From Paraniabella hibiscisoli (GTDB lineage: Bacteria > Bacteroidota > Bacteroidia > Chitinophagales > Chitinophagaceae): a DNA stretch of 64,000 bases. The stretch is taken from the NCBI RefSeq assembly GCF_022512515.1, contig NZ_JAKWBK010000002.1, positions 186,001 through 250,000 of the forward strand, written 5' to 3'. The position numbers were made by a program, and so were the translations under genes. This document shows, piece by piece, positions 23,409-32,231 of the stretch (its first letter is position 1; every line of letters starts with the position of its first letter). The notes beneath the pieces were generated by a model. The model saw only the letters and a list, made by a program, of their open reading frames with translations, searched no databases and was not told the origin of the DNA.

Positions 23409-24358
23409 TTAGGGTTGTAGCCAACTATTAGCCTGCATCCAGTTGATACATCTTTGAAACCAATCGTCCTTATTGGTTTTATTATGTAAACCATAGCCAT
23501 GGCCCCCGGTACTGTAGATGTGCATCTCTGCTTTTACACCCGCTTTTATCAGAGCCTGGTAGTAAGCAATGCTATTTCCAACCGGTACTATCTTATCATC
23601 TGAGCTATGCAACAGAAAGGTTGGAGGTGTGCCCGGGGTGATCTGCTGCTCATTGGAGTAAAGCGTAATTGCAGTCTTACTCGCCGTATCCTTTCCCAGT
23701 AATGCTCTCCTGGAGCCCTTATGGCTCAGGCTATCCTCAAAACTAATAACCGGGTATACCAGTATCGAAAAATCAGGTCGCAAGCTGGTTTCTTTTTCGT
23801 TAACTATCACACTGGTATTAAAATGAGTGGAAGCTGTTGAAGCCAGGTGCCCCCGGCTGAAAACCCGATAATCCCGATCCGGTTAGGATTTACATTCCAT
23901 TCGCCAGCCCTTTCTCTTACCAGCTTCATAGCCTGTTGCGCATCCTGCAGCGGCCCGATCGTTTTATTACCCATTATTTTTTCGTTAGGCAGGCGGTATT
24001 TCAATACAAAAGCTGCCACGCCGTTCCGGGCAAAGGCCTCAGCTACTTCACTGCCTTCCCGGTTCATCACCAGGTAAGAGTATCCGCCGCCCGGGCAAAT
24101 AATTACGGCTGTACCATTGGCTTTATCCCTTGCGGGTAAATAGACTGTCAGGGAGGGATCCGTTACGCTCCTCACCAAAATCCGGCCATTGGAAGCCGTA
24201 TCCCATTTTTCAAGAACTTCTGTCGAAGCAATAGCATTAGGAACCACCTTATATAAGTGGATGATCTGTTGAGCGGAACTATTGAGCGTACACAGGCAAA
24301 AGATCCAGCTAATAGCTGGTACGAGTAAATTCGGAGCGAAAAGCGAAATCCTTTTCAT
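23409..24358 (-). CDS. Secreted alpha/beta-hydrolase esterase (acetyl esterase type), frame broken
   Basis: About 317 residues when rejoined. A signal peptide ends near NSSAQ. ICPGGGYSYL (about 87-95) is the oxyanion-hole motif and GFSAGG holds the nucleophile Ser167. Near the C-terminus are SSDDKIVP with the Asp and GGHGYG with the His of the triad. One G is missing in the G run near 23858. Adding it restores FSAGGHLASTAS. The fold is that of BD-FAE-like acetyl/feruloyl esterases often listed as xylan esterases. In this neighbourhood, with mutarotase and lyase in the same unit, a role in removing O-acetyl groups from sialic acids is plausible but unproven. It is the first gene of its transcript, 35 bases behind a copy of the shared palindrome. 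Confidence 0.85.
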
Positions 24359-24392
24359 AACAAGCGTAATTGAAGAGGATAAAAATACGTAT

Positions 24393-24407
24393 TTATGTTC
24401 TACATAA
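24393..24407. promoter_or_regulatory. Operator-like palindrome, copy C
   Basis: Perfect inverted repeat TTATGT-TCT-ACATAA ending 35 bases upstream of the esterase start codon. No clean TAnnTTTG box adjoins it on the minus strand, only the AT-rich TATTTTAT just upstream. Confidence 0.6.
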
Positions 24408-24553
24408 TAAAATATTTTTCTGTTTTCCGCTAAATTAAAATACCCTGGTATTAGAGCGGTTATTAAATATCTACTTATGAATGCTTTAAAGTGCCTTTTT
24501 GATAATGTATTGTGTACGCCTGGATGTACTTTCCTTTTCCCAGCGTTGGCATA

Positions 24554-24582
24554 TTTGTTTTACAAAATCAGGTTTAGATTTG
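24554..24582 (+). promoter_or_regulatory. Possible promoter of the GrpB-family gene
   Basis: TTTG at 24554-24557 and TAGATTTG at 24575-24582, spacer 17 nt (slightly short of the usual 19-20). It ends about 35 bases before the start codon. Confidence 0.4.
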
Positions 24583-24616
24583 CAATATTATTTACTTCTA
24601 TTTTAGTTAAATGCTG

Positions 24617-25177
24617 ATGAAATTTATCGAGCCCTACAACCCCGATTGGCCCGTCAAGTTTGAACAGATCAGTCAGCTGCTCCAAACAGAACTGGAAGGT
24701 GTTCCCATAGATATTCAACATGTAGGTAGCACTTCTATTCCCGGAATGTTGGCTAAGCCTATTCTGGATATTGATATTATCATTGCCAACAAAAGCTCGC
24801 TGGATGATATAATAGACAAACTGGAAAGGATTGGCTATCACTACAGGGGTGAGCAGGGCATAAATGGGCGTTTCGCATTCAGGCAAACATCTGCCTACAC
24901 CCCGGTTTCTGAAGAAGATCATAAATGGATGGAACACCATTTATATGTATGTTACTCCGATAGCCTGGCATTAAAAAACCATTTATTATTCAGAAACAAG
25001 CTAAGGGAAGAAAGCAGGCTATTTAATGCCTATTATGCGCTCAAGAAATCCCTGGCTCTTCAAACGGGTATTACCCGGGAGACCTACAATACCGGGAAAA
25101 CAGATTTCATTATCTCAGTATTAGCCACAGCCGGCTTGACGGAGCAGGAGCTTTCAAAGATTAAAAGTGTTAATTAA
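24617..25177 (+). CDS. GrpB family (UPF0157) protein, nucleotidyltransferase-like fold
   Basis: 186 residues, cytoplasmic. The motif HVGSTSIPGM followed by AKPILDIDI is the family signature, and it resembles the GS...D.D active site of nucleotidyltransferases. EDHKWMEHHLYVCYSDS and LLFRNKLREE are also conserved in the family. The biochemical role of GrpB proteins is not established. I chose the ATG at 24617. An ATG two codons earlier is possible. The gene is intact, stands alone, and is divergent from the esterase unit, so it probably does not belong to the sialic acid locus. Confidence 0.88.
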   Translation: MKFIEPYNPDWPVKFEQISQLLQTELEGVPIDIQHVGSTSIPGMLAKPILDIDIIIANKSSLDDIIDKLERIGYHYRGEQGINGRFAFRQTSAYTPVSEEDHKWMEHHLYVCYSDSLALKNHLLFRNKLREESRLFNAYYALKKSLALQTGITRETYNTGKTDFIISVLATAGLTEQELSKIKSVN

Positions 25178-25286
25178 ACGGATTTAATCTCTTGAAGCAA
25201 CCTGCTTGCAAATTTCATAATCATTTCATATTTCTTTATCTGAATTTGTGGCAGCTTTCGTATCTTAGTGTAGCCCCCAAACCACC

Positions 25287-25487
25287 ATGACGAAAGAACT
25301 GACTTACGAACATGTACTGCATCTGTTGGGAAAATCACAGTGTGATACGTTTATTCAACAGGTAACTATCCTGCTGACCTTAGTGCACGAAGTAATGCAG
25401 GAAAAATCATTGAACAAGTCTGACTTCACATTTACACAATATGATGAGGGGCATATCCTCATTGCGGGCATTAAGGGCGACATCTGA
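25287..25487 (+). CDS. Small protein of 66 residues, unknown
   Basis: An acidic-to-neutral small soluble protein with no signal peptide. Residues 20-40 form a likely amphipathic helix (CDTFIQQVTILLTLVHEVM) and the C-terminus is probably beta (FTFTQYDEGHILIAGI). It begins with a clear ATG about 110 bases after the GrpB gene on the same strand and is not a shadow of another gene. I do not recognise a family. Confidence 0.5.
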   Translation: MTKELTYEHVLHLLGKSQCDTFIQQVTILLTLVHEVMQEKSLNKSDFTFTQYDEGHILIAGIKGDI

Positions 25488-26076
25488 CATTCAATTAAAG
25501 ACTATCTCATCATACCCCTGTTTAAGTAGATGATTTACAGCAATTATCAAACTTTACATTATGAATGAGCCTATTACAGCTTAATATTTTTATTTATAAA
25601 CGAATTAAAGCAAAAGCTTACTCATTGCTAATTTAAAGGCATGGAAATTGTTGCAAAACAATTAATAAGTGTTTAAAATCAGTTCATGGTTTTAAAAAAG
25701 ACCTCCTGTAGAAACAGGAGGTATAAGCCCTCCCCAGCTTTATAGCTGGGGTTTCGTATTAGCCCTACTAACACGCTCTTAAATATCTTTTACACATTGT
25801 TTCAATAAGATTATTGCAGTTACTGAAAGTATTAAGCATCCTGTTTAGAAATTGCTATTTACTGAATCAATAGCGTTAATTTATGTTGATATGATATAAT
25901 ATAAAATACCGTGCCACAGTTTTTAAAATTTGTTAACGCAAAATGAAAACGGGCTGAAAGCCTTAGCAGCATTGATTTACGCTTACAAAAAAATAATCAA
26001 GAAAGGTAGCGTGGCATTTTTAAAACAGGACTAATTGGCAGAGATTAATAAAGCAAAAAGCAAAGCATATTTGCCT
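25488..26076. other. AT-rich intergenic region with hairpins, no gene seen
   Basis: About 590 bases with stop codons in all frames. It holds a 7-bp stem AATTGTT/AACAATT (25646-25663) and the double hairpin listed separately. The motif GTGCCAC near 25911 recurs partly inverted as GTGGCA near 26009. It may be the scar of a lost mobile element, but no transposase fragment is readable. Confidence 0.5.
25701..25751. repeat. Tandem double hairpin, REP-like or IS200/IS605-end-like
   Basis: Two perfect stem-loops lie 9 nt apart: ACCTCCTGT/ACAGGAGGT with loop AGAA (25701-25722), and CCCCAGCT/AGCTGGGG with loop TTAT (25732-25751). GC-rich stems in AT-rich surroundings, short tetraloops and an adjoining TTTCGTATT resemble REP doublets and the subterminal hairpins of IS200/IS605 elements. 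No second copy was seen in the window. Confidence 0.5.
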
Positions 26077-26802
26077 TTAGTATAAGCTGATTGGGTACGC
26101 TTGTGTCAGGCTATCAAGAAAGCCGAATAGTTTGTTATTCATGTTCATAAAGTCATAGGAAACCAATTGGTCCGGCTCCAGTATAAAGCTAAATTGTCGG
26201 TTATGACTGAACAAAGCACCATCGGCCTCAACAAGCATTTCGACCAGCTCTTTGGTAAATTCGATATGACATTGGAGTCCATATACCAGGTTTGCAAACG
26301 AAATAATTTGTCTGGGACAACCCAGGCTGGTAGCTAGCACTTTACTACCCGCAGGCAGGCCAGGCATATCATTATGCCAGTGCCCCACTGGTAAAAAAGC
26401 ACCCAAGTGTTTTACCTTTTCATCCAACATACCTGCCTCAGTGAGTGCTATAGGAAACACACCTATTTCTTTCTCGGGGCTGGGAAGGTGACTCGCACCT
26501 AAGGCGGCGGCGATCAATTGAGCCCCGAGGCACACACCAACAACCGCTTTTCCGGCTGTTATGGCTTTTCTGATCAGTTTCATTTCTGCAATGGCGTCAA
26601 AGTAGGGACAGTCTTCAAGCAAAGTATCAGGGCTTTGAGGGCCTCCCAAAATAATCAGTAAATCAATGGCCGCTATTGATGACGGTAAGGCCTCATATTC
26701 AAAAACCTTTGAAAAACCAATAGTGTAACCGCGGCTCAATGCCCAATCCTGATAAACGCCGGGTGCCTCAAAAACTTCGTGTTGTATAAAATGGATATGC
26801 AT
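26077..26802 (-). CDS. Class I glutamine amidotransferase (GMP synthase-like GATase domain protein)
   Basis: 241 residues, cytoplasmic, intact. The nucleophile elbow GVCLGAQ puts the catalytic Cys at 91. GLQCHIEFT gives His179 and Glu181 of the triad. IILGGPQSPD near 50 is the oxyanion-side motif. Only the amidotransferase domain is present, with no ATP-pyrophosphatase, so it is one of the stand-alone GuaA-like or PuuD-like hydrolases. Its substrate is unknown. It follows the YggS-type gene by 15 bases on the same strand and is probably co-transcribed with it. Confidence 0.88.
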   Translation of the reverse strand: MHIHFIQHEVFEAPGVYQDWALSRGYTIGFSKVFEYEALPSSIAAIDLLIILGGPQSPDTLLEDCPYFDAIAEMKLIRKAITAGKAVVGVCLGAQLIAAALGASHLPSPEKEIGVFPIALTEAGMLDEKVKHLGAFLPVGHWHNDMPGLPAGSKVLATSLGCPRQIISFANLVYGLQCHIEFTKELVEMLVEADGALFSHNRQFSFILEPDQLVSYDFMNMNNKLFGFLDSLTQAYPISLY

Positions 26803-26817
26803 GCTCTGGTTAGAAAT

Positions 26818-27547
26818 CTATGATACAGGTGCTGACTCGTCCCAGTAATAGCTATCAGGATAGCTTCGTTTTCCAAAGATCGCTGTCCCAACTCTTATGA
26901 TAGTAGCCCCCTCTTCAATGGCTATTTCCAGGTCGCCACTCATACCCATTGACAATTCTTTCATGTCCACATGGGGGATATGGAGCAGGTTAATCTCCTG
27001 CTGTAAACCTTTTAACCGCCTGAAACAATATTATTTTGTCCTGGTTGTTACTAAATAGTCCTATGGTCATAAGCCCCTTAATATGCAGGCTGCTCAGGTT
27101 ACTGATTTGTTGTACCAATGCGACCGCTTGTTCCGGAGCTACTCCAAATTTACTTGCTTCGCCCGAAGTATTTACCTGTACTAATATTTCCATGGATTTA
27201 TTTTCAGCCAACAATCGCTGGTGTAATTTCAAAGCCAGGTCAAACCGGTCGACGGATTGGATACAGCTGACATTATATTTCAAAAGCTCTTTTATTTTGT
27301 TGGTTTGCAGGTGGCCTATAAAATGTTGAACAGGTTTAAGATCCTGCAGGTATTCAAATTTTTGTTTGATTTCCTGCACCTTGTTTTCACCAATCAGTTG
27401 GTACCCGGCAAGTATAGCCTCTCTGATACGATCTGCCGTTACCGTTTTTGTGGCGAGTAAAATCTGTATTTCCCGCGTGTCCCGCCCTGCTTTTTTACAG
27501 GCAGCGGCAACTCTCTGCCGGATGACTTCTATATTTTCTATAATCAT
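26818..27547 (-). CDS. yggS: YggS/PLPBP-family pyridoxal phosphate homeostasis protein, frame broken
   Basis: About 242 residues when rejoined. It is a cytosolic PLP-binding protein of alanine-racemase fold type. LLATKTV contains the PLP Lys near 35. LIGENKVQEIKQK, HFIGHLQTNK and VQVNTSGEASKFG are the usual YggS motifs. A one-base indel near 27010 cuts off the last third. The other frame continues HVDMKELSMGMSGDLEIAIEEGATIIRVGTAIFG and stops at 26818. The start ATG (27545-27547) overlaps the TGA of the AAA+ gene as ATGA, indicating translational coupling. Confidence 0.9.
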
Positions 27548-28267
27548 AGCAGGGTCTTTTCCGTACACTCCTGTTCGAGTTGGTAAATAAGCATTGTCTT
27601 TACCTGCGTGAAGGCGCTATCTCTCGCTTCTGCATAAGATGTATGATAGATACGGGTTATAGCTCTCAAAGGAGCGGGAAGATGTTGGATAAGCTGGTTA
27701 TAATAAGTATCTAATTCTGCGTCTGAAGGCATTTCGAAAGAAATGGTCACCTGAAATCTTCTGAGTAGTGCATGATCGATGATGTCTTTATGATTAGTAG
27801 CAGCTATCAACAGAGAACTGACGGGGTAATAATCTATCAGCTGGATCAGGGTATTCACCAACCGGCGCATCTCCCTACCTCCCGGTCGTCGCTGCCCCGC
27901 GCCTTTCCGATCTGATCAAATTCGTCCAGAAAAAGTACTGCCCGTTCGCGTGCTGCTTTATCAAATACCTGTTTCAGATGCTGGGCCGTTTCGCCTATCC
28001 GGGCGCTAACAACACTACTGAGGTTTAATATCAGCAGGGGACGTCCCAACGCATTCGCAATAGCCTTAGCCGTTGTAGTTTTACCGCAACCGGAAGCGCC
28101 GTGAAGCAGGAGTTTGTTGTTAACGGGCAACCCGAATTGCTGAAGATTTTTGAGATAATAATGTTCTTTTATTAATTGGCTGACAGCGGCTCTGCCGGGC
28201 ACCGTTAAAAAATGTCGTCAAGCGTCACTTGCTCCCTGTCGTAGATAATCAGATCAGAAGGGTTCAT
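27544..28267 (-). CDS. Small AAA+ ATPase, frame broken twice
   Basis: About 241 residues when rejoined. The N-terminus starts at 28267 (MNPSDLIIYD), joined across a T-run deletion near 28210 to VPGRAAVSQLIKEHYY. The Walker A motif is GASGCGKTT, Walker B is VLFLDEFDQIG, sensor 1 is IAATNH, and ALLRRF carries the arginine finger. A second break near 27870 separates the Walker B and sensor halves. It consists of a single AAA module and resembles the classical FtsH/spastin/Cdc48 type without a protease or transmembrane part. The partner is unknown. It is followed with an ATGA overlap by the YggS-type gene. Confidence 0.83.
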
Positions 28268-28555
28268 TCTTATACCTGTAATTTTTAAAAATTGTCTTAT
28301 AAAATACTCCCGGCCAATAACTAGCCGAAAATAGATGTGGTGAAATTGAATGGTTCCATTACACGAATAAAATTAAATGGTTTTAGGACTATGCAACTGA
28401 TGCAGAATTGATAAAAACAGGTAGTCCAGAAGAAATAGGCTAAATATGACTTGTAATTGGCAGAACCTACCCGGGTACAAAGCCATGTACGCATAAGCAA
28501 TAGTAGATTGCTACAGAATAATTAAGGGACAACGCTAGCGGGTTCGCCTCGTGAA
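28268..28555. other. Intergenic region, no gene seen
   Basis: 288 bases between the AAA+ gene and the glycosyltransferase stop codon. A short open stretch around 28388-28442 on the plus strand reads DYATDAELIKTGSPEEIG but has no start and is preceded by a stop, so I do not call it. No terminator or promoter is convincing. Confidence 0.4.
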
Positions 28556-29368
28556 TCAAACCTGGTGATGCTGAGTTTTGCTGTTAAGCCAACCCCATTT
28601 ATTAAAATAAGTAACCGCACTACGCAGGTGATGCCAGGTTAGTTTTAAATTGGTATAAGACCCCTTCGTGTAGTGATGGTAAACATGAACATCAGGAAAA
28701 TAGACCGTTCGTGATCGTTGCAACATACGCCTGGTTAAATCAGCATCTTCCATGTAGAGGAAAAAATGTTCATCAAACCCGCCTATTTCTTTTAAAATAT
28801 CCGTTCTCAAAAACATAAAACATCCTGATAGAAATGGGACATTATAAATGGGTTGGAGATAGTCATGGTCTTTATATTCATACTTCCCCATTTTTTTGGC
28901 TAATAAATCCCGCACAAACCTGGGAAAAAATCTACGGGAGAATAAGTTGGAAAAAGTCGGGTTTTTTCTGCACAGGTATTGAAGACTACCATTGGGATAT
29001 AATACCCGGGGCATCACTTGCCCGGTATCGCGGTGCTCCTCCATATAATAATAGAGTTGCTCTAATGTGTCAGGCTCAAAATAAACATCCGGGTTTAACA
29101 CTAAATGATAGCCGGCATTGAACCGGCTGCCATGCGATAAAGCAATATTATGAGCAGTTCCGAAACCAGGATTACCATTATTGAATACATAATGAATTCT
29201 TGACGGATCAATGGATGCCAGCTTTTCCAGTTCACGCCCCGGTGAGTTATCTACCAGGAACAGGAATACATTTAAACCCGTAGAAAGAAAACTTTTAACG
29301 GCAGCCTCAACTATCGCAAAGTCATTCCTGTATAAAACGATCGATCCTGTTATTTGTACCTCTTTCAT
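28556..29368 (-). CDS. Family 2 glycosyltransferase (rhamnosyltransferase-like)
   Basis: 270 residues, intact, soluble or membrane-associated. ITGSIVLYRND begins the nucleotide-sugar fold, LVDNSPG and NPGFGTAHNIAL are typical of the WbbL-like branch, and LVLNPDVYFE holds the metal-binding DxD-like site. FLSGCFMFLRTDIL and GGFDEHFFLYMEDADLTRRM form the acceptor and catalytic-base region. I placed the start at the ATG at 29368 because the residues before it are not family-like. It stands alone, without neighbouring polysaccharide genes, so its product (surface glycan or O-antigen-type) cannot be told. Confidence 0.9.
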   Translation of the reverse strand: MKEVQITGSIVLYRNDFAIVEAAVKSFLSTGLNVFLFLVDNSPGRELEKLASIDPSRIHYVFNNGNPGFGTAHNIALSHGSRFNAGYHLVLNPDVYFEPDTLEQLYYYMEEHRDTGQVMPRVLYPNGSLQYLCRKNPTFSNLFSRRFFPRFVRDLLAKKMGKYEYKDHDYLQPIYNVPFLSGCFMFLRTDILKEIGGFDEHFFLYMEDADLTRRMLQRSRTVYFPDVHVYHHYTKGSYTNLKLTWHHLRSAVTYFNKWGWLNSKTQHHQV

Positions 29369-29530
29369 TATGCAGTAAGCCGCGATAAAAATATTGTATT
29401 GTGTCCATATATATAACAGAAAATCAAGAATTTCCGTTGAGGGCGTTGTATATGGATTACATGCGGCGTTCCAAGGCAAGGTATATCATTATTCGTACGG
29501 TTTATAAAAAGTTTTTAACGAATTGTAAAT

Positions 29531-29546
29531 GTCATCGCCGGATGAC
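29531..29546. promoter_or_regulatory. Inverted repeat upstream of the secreted-protein island
   Basis: GTCATC-GCCG-GATGAC, perfect 6-bp arms with a 4-nt loop, 55 bases before the first start codon of the island. It could be an operator or a leader hairpin. Confidence 0.3.
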
Positions 29547-29600
29547 CTATTTTACTGTACTTTGATGCCTGAAATCCGAAAAGAATTGATTTGTAACAAA

Positions 29601-31133
29601 ATGAAACAAACGATCTTCTTAATTACCCTATTGTTCGTTACATTGAAAAGTTCTGCACAGCATACGAATAGCAACATCGACCGTTACCGGCAATATTCAG
29701 GCAGATACGGTGGAAATTCTGGCATCTGTTTATTTGAAGATGGTGGTTTTATGTTGTACGGATATGCGACAGCTGTATTTGGCCACTATAATTTTGAGAA
29801 AGACTACCTGCTTTTTTTTCCTGATCAGCCTGAATTGTTTGAGGTATATGCCTGCTACAATAAGGAACTGGGCGACAGTACCAGGATTTATTTCGCGGGT
29901 TTTGAGGAAGGTAACACATTTGTAACATTCAACTCGGGAAAGCGGCAACGGGTTTTTAATGAAGATGCCAATTGCTTTGATGCGCCGTTTGTGTACCAGG
30001 CTGCTCAGAAGCTAACCGGCTTCACGCTCTCATTTAAACGGGAAAATGTATGGTGGGAGCTGGGCAAACCAAACCCCTCCTGGCAATATGAGCCGACAGG
30101 TACATACAACGATTTTATGTGGATGTTTAATGAGCCCAAAAGGGAGTATGAGAATTTTGAAGCCAGGTTAACAGCTGTTGCGGGAAAAAAGTATTGCAAC
30201 TTTCCAATTACGGTAGTGAAGAAGGCTTTATTAAACAGATACCCGATAAAGAAGAACAAAAACAATGGCAGGAAATACTGGAGTGGAAGAACCAGTATGA
30301 TCGATCAAAAAGCGCGGGCTCGGCAGCTATCTTTGCCAATAAACACTATCGGTTATTTCCGGAGCCCGACTCATTAAATTATATATGGGATCAGACCTCC
30401 AATCAATATATCAGCAGGGAGGCTGATGCCAATGAAGCGTATTTTCGCAGTAATCAATACCAGGATGACCGGTTCTTAAAAAATATATTAAGCTAACGGC
30501 TCAAACGAAGGACACCGGAAATTTCGCAGGAGGCGATATCGCTGCCAATAGCATCTTTTACACCGTTTGCGGGGAAGGTACCCGCCCTTCTTACCATTAT
30601 GAAGGATTTGTGATATACGAAAAAGAAGAAGACAAAGAAAGAACACCTCTTATTGCCACAATACCGGCGCCTCCTCTTTACACCAATCCCAATAAGATCG
30701 CCGACCAGGAGTTTATACAAGACTCTATAAAAAATAGCAACTTAGATGAAATAGTGACGCTCGTGAAACCCTTTCCAGTCAATCGTACGGATGGCTTTTA
30801 TGCCATTGAAAAGAAAAGCAGCGCGGACTACACTCAAACAATACTGGCCGCAAAGCTTCGCTATCGTTAAAAGATTTTGATAGTGTACAGCATACAACCG
30901 GCGTCGATAACGAATCTATCATCTTAATCCGGTTCAATAAAGCTGGTGCTGCTAAACTGGAAAAATTCAGCGTTGGCCAGCAAGGGAAACAGGTTGCTTT
31001 GGTAGTGGATCAGCAGGTAGTTGCAATGCCATTTATAGCAGCGCCTATCTCTAATGGAAGTATCCATATTAACTGGGGATCCTCATCGAACGAAGTAAAA
31101 ACAATTGTTGAAAAACTACAAAACCGCAAATAG
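29601..31133 (+). CDS. Secreted protein with C-terminal SecD-P1-head-like domain, frame broken
   Basis: About 510 residues when rejoined. The signal peptide MKQTIFLITLLFVTLKSSAQ is followed by about 180 residues of unrecognised beta-rich sequence (GGNSGICLFEDGGFMLYGYA). A helical middle section comes next, then a C-terminal part with SVQHTTGVDNESI, IRFNKAGAAKLEKF and VVDQQVVAMPFIAAPISNGS. This last pattern matches the P1 head of SecD, including the G.KVA...D..VV..P.I..PI..G layout, but no transmembrane part of SecD is present. Breaks lie near 30190, 30490 and 30860. First gene of the plus-strand island. Function unknown. Confidence 0.7.
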
Positions 31134-31150
31134 GTAGCAGCAACATATTT

Positions 31151-32231
31151 ATGATCAACAAAGTTCATATTTGCCTTCTTGTCTCGCTGCTGAGCGCTGT
31201 TCAGGTCGCTTATGGACAAGCCATCGATTCACTTAGCTTAAGCAAAATTGGCCGTCAACTCATAAAGAATGAACTTAAAACCAGGGAAGGTATTGTCAAA
31301 CCCGGCGATGATTGCTTGCGGGATAAAGAAGGATACTTTTTATCCTGCTTATCAGCTGAGTCTTCTGTAAAATGGGTTACCGATTTTAATAAGGATGGCT
31401 GGTCCGATGCAGTTTTTCTTTTTACGGATGAAGGTCTTGGCGGTGGCGGGAATGCCTATGGTTTCGATTACCGGGTGTTACTGCTTAACGATAAACGGCA
31501 GATCATTAGCCAGTATACAGTATTCGGAGGTGGAAAATTCTCTTACGGTCACCTGCAGATAGACCAGGTAAAAAATGGTCGTATATATGCAACCTACAAC
31601 GAAAACCCCATGTCCCGGGCGTATGGCGAAGGGGGAAAAACCTAAAGGAAATACCATTGATATTTTCTTTCCGGGATAACAAGATCATAGAAGACAGCTA
31701 TTCTTCATGCCCGCTTGTATTTATGAAGAAACAGATCTTTAAAAGGGACAATGGATTGAAAATAGATAGCACATTAGAAATGGACGACCAGTTTAATGAA
31801 GCATATACTGAGGTAGTATCGCTGAACGATGGTTCTCAAATGATCGCTTCATTAAGCGGATGCGAAGACTTGGATCTCTATTTCAGCAGGACCATACCCT
31901 ATAAAGCTGCATTGAAAACCAATCAAATTGCCATAAAAGAAGAGCTATTGAAAAATCTGCAGTATCTAAAAAATAATACCCTGTTTAAAACTATTATTCA
32001 ACATGGCATTTCTCAATTAAGCGTGCTGGAAACAAACCGGGTAACAATCGATAAAAATGGGGGACTGCATTACATTTAACACTACCCGATGGCTGGAAGA
32101 CTCACCTGTTTATTTCAGGTAATCCCGAACAAGGTTGTTTTATAACCATCCGTTTTGAGAAACCTAAAAGTAATGCCGACATGATGGGTTTCTGGGAAAG
32201 TATGGAAAGTAAAAAATTACTGCACCAATGA
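31151..32231 (+). CDS. Secreted protein of unknown function with a DxNxDGxxD loop, frame broken
   Basis: About 360 residues when rejoined. The signal peptide ends in AYGQ. WVTDFNKDGWSDAVFLF is a calcium-loop or FG-GAP-like motif, followed by a glycine run GLGGGGNAYGFDYRVLLLN. A break near 31643 (A run) leads to EIPLIFSFRDNKIIEDSYSS. A second break near 32070 leads to LTLPDGWKTHLFISG and the end at 32231. The stop overlaps the next start as ATGA. I do not recognise a named family. The repeated-looking beta content suggests a surface or periplasmic protein. Confidence 0.65.

Noticed and set aside
25488..26076. CRISPR array or complete insertion sequence
   Set aside because: The hairpins differ in sequence and are not regularly repeated; no cas or transposase gene is present.
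28388..28555. Possible gene remnant and tRNA-like GGTTCG stretch between the AAA+ and glycosyltransferase genes
   Set aside because: No start codon, stops directly upstream, and no cloverleaf can be drawn around the GGTTCG bases.
28556..29368. Capsule or O-antigen locus
   Set aside because: Only one glycosyltransferase; no other polysaccharide biosynthesis or export gene nearby.
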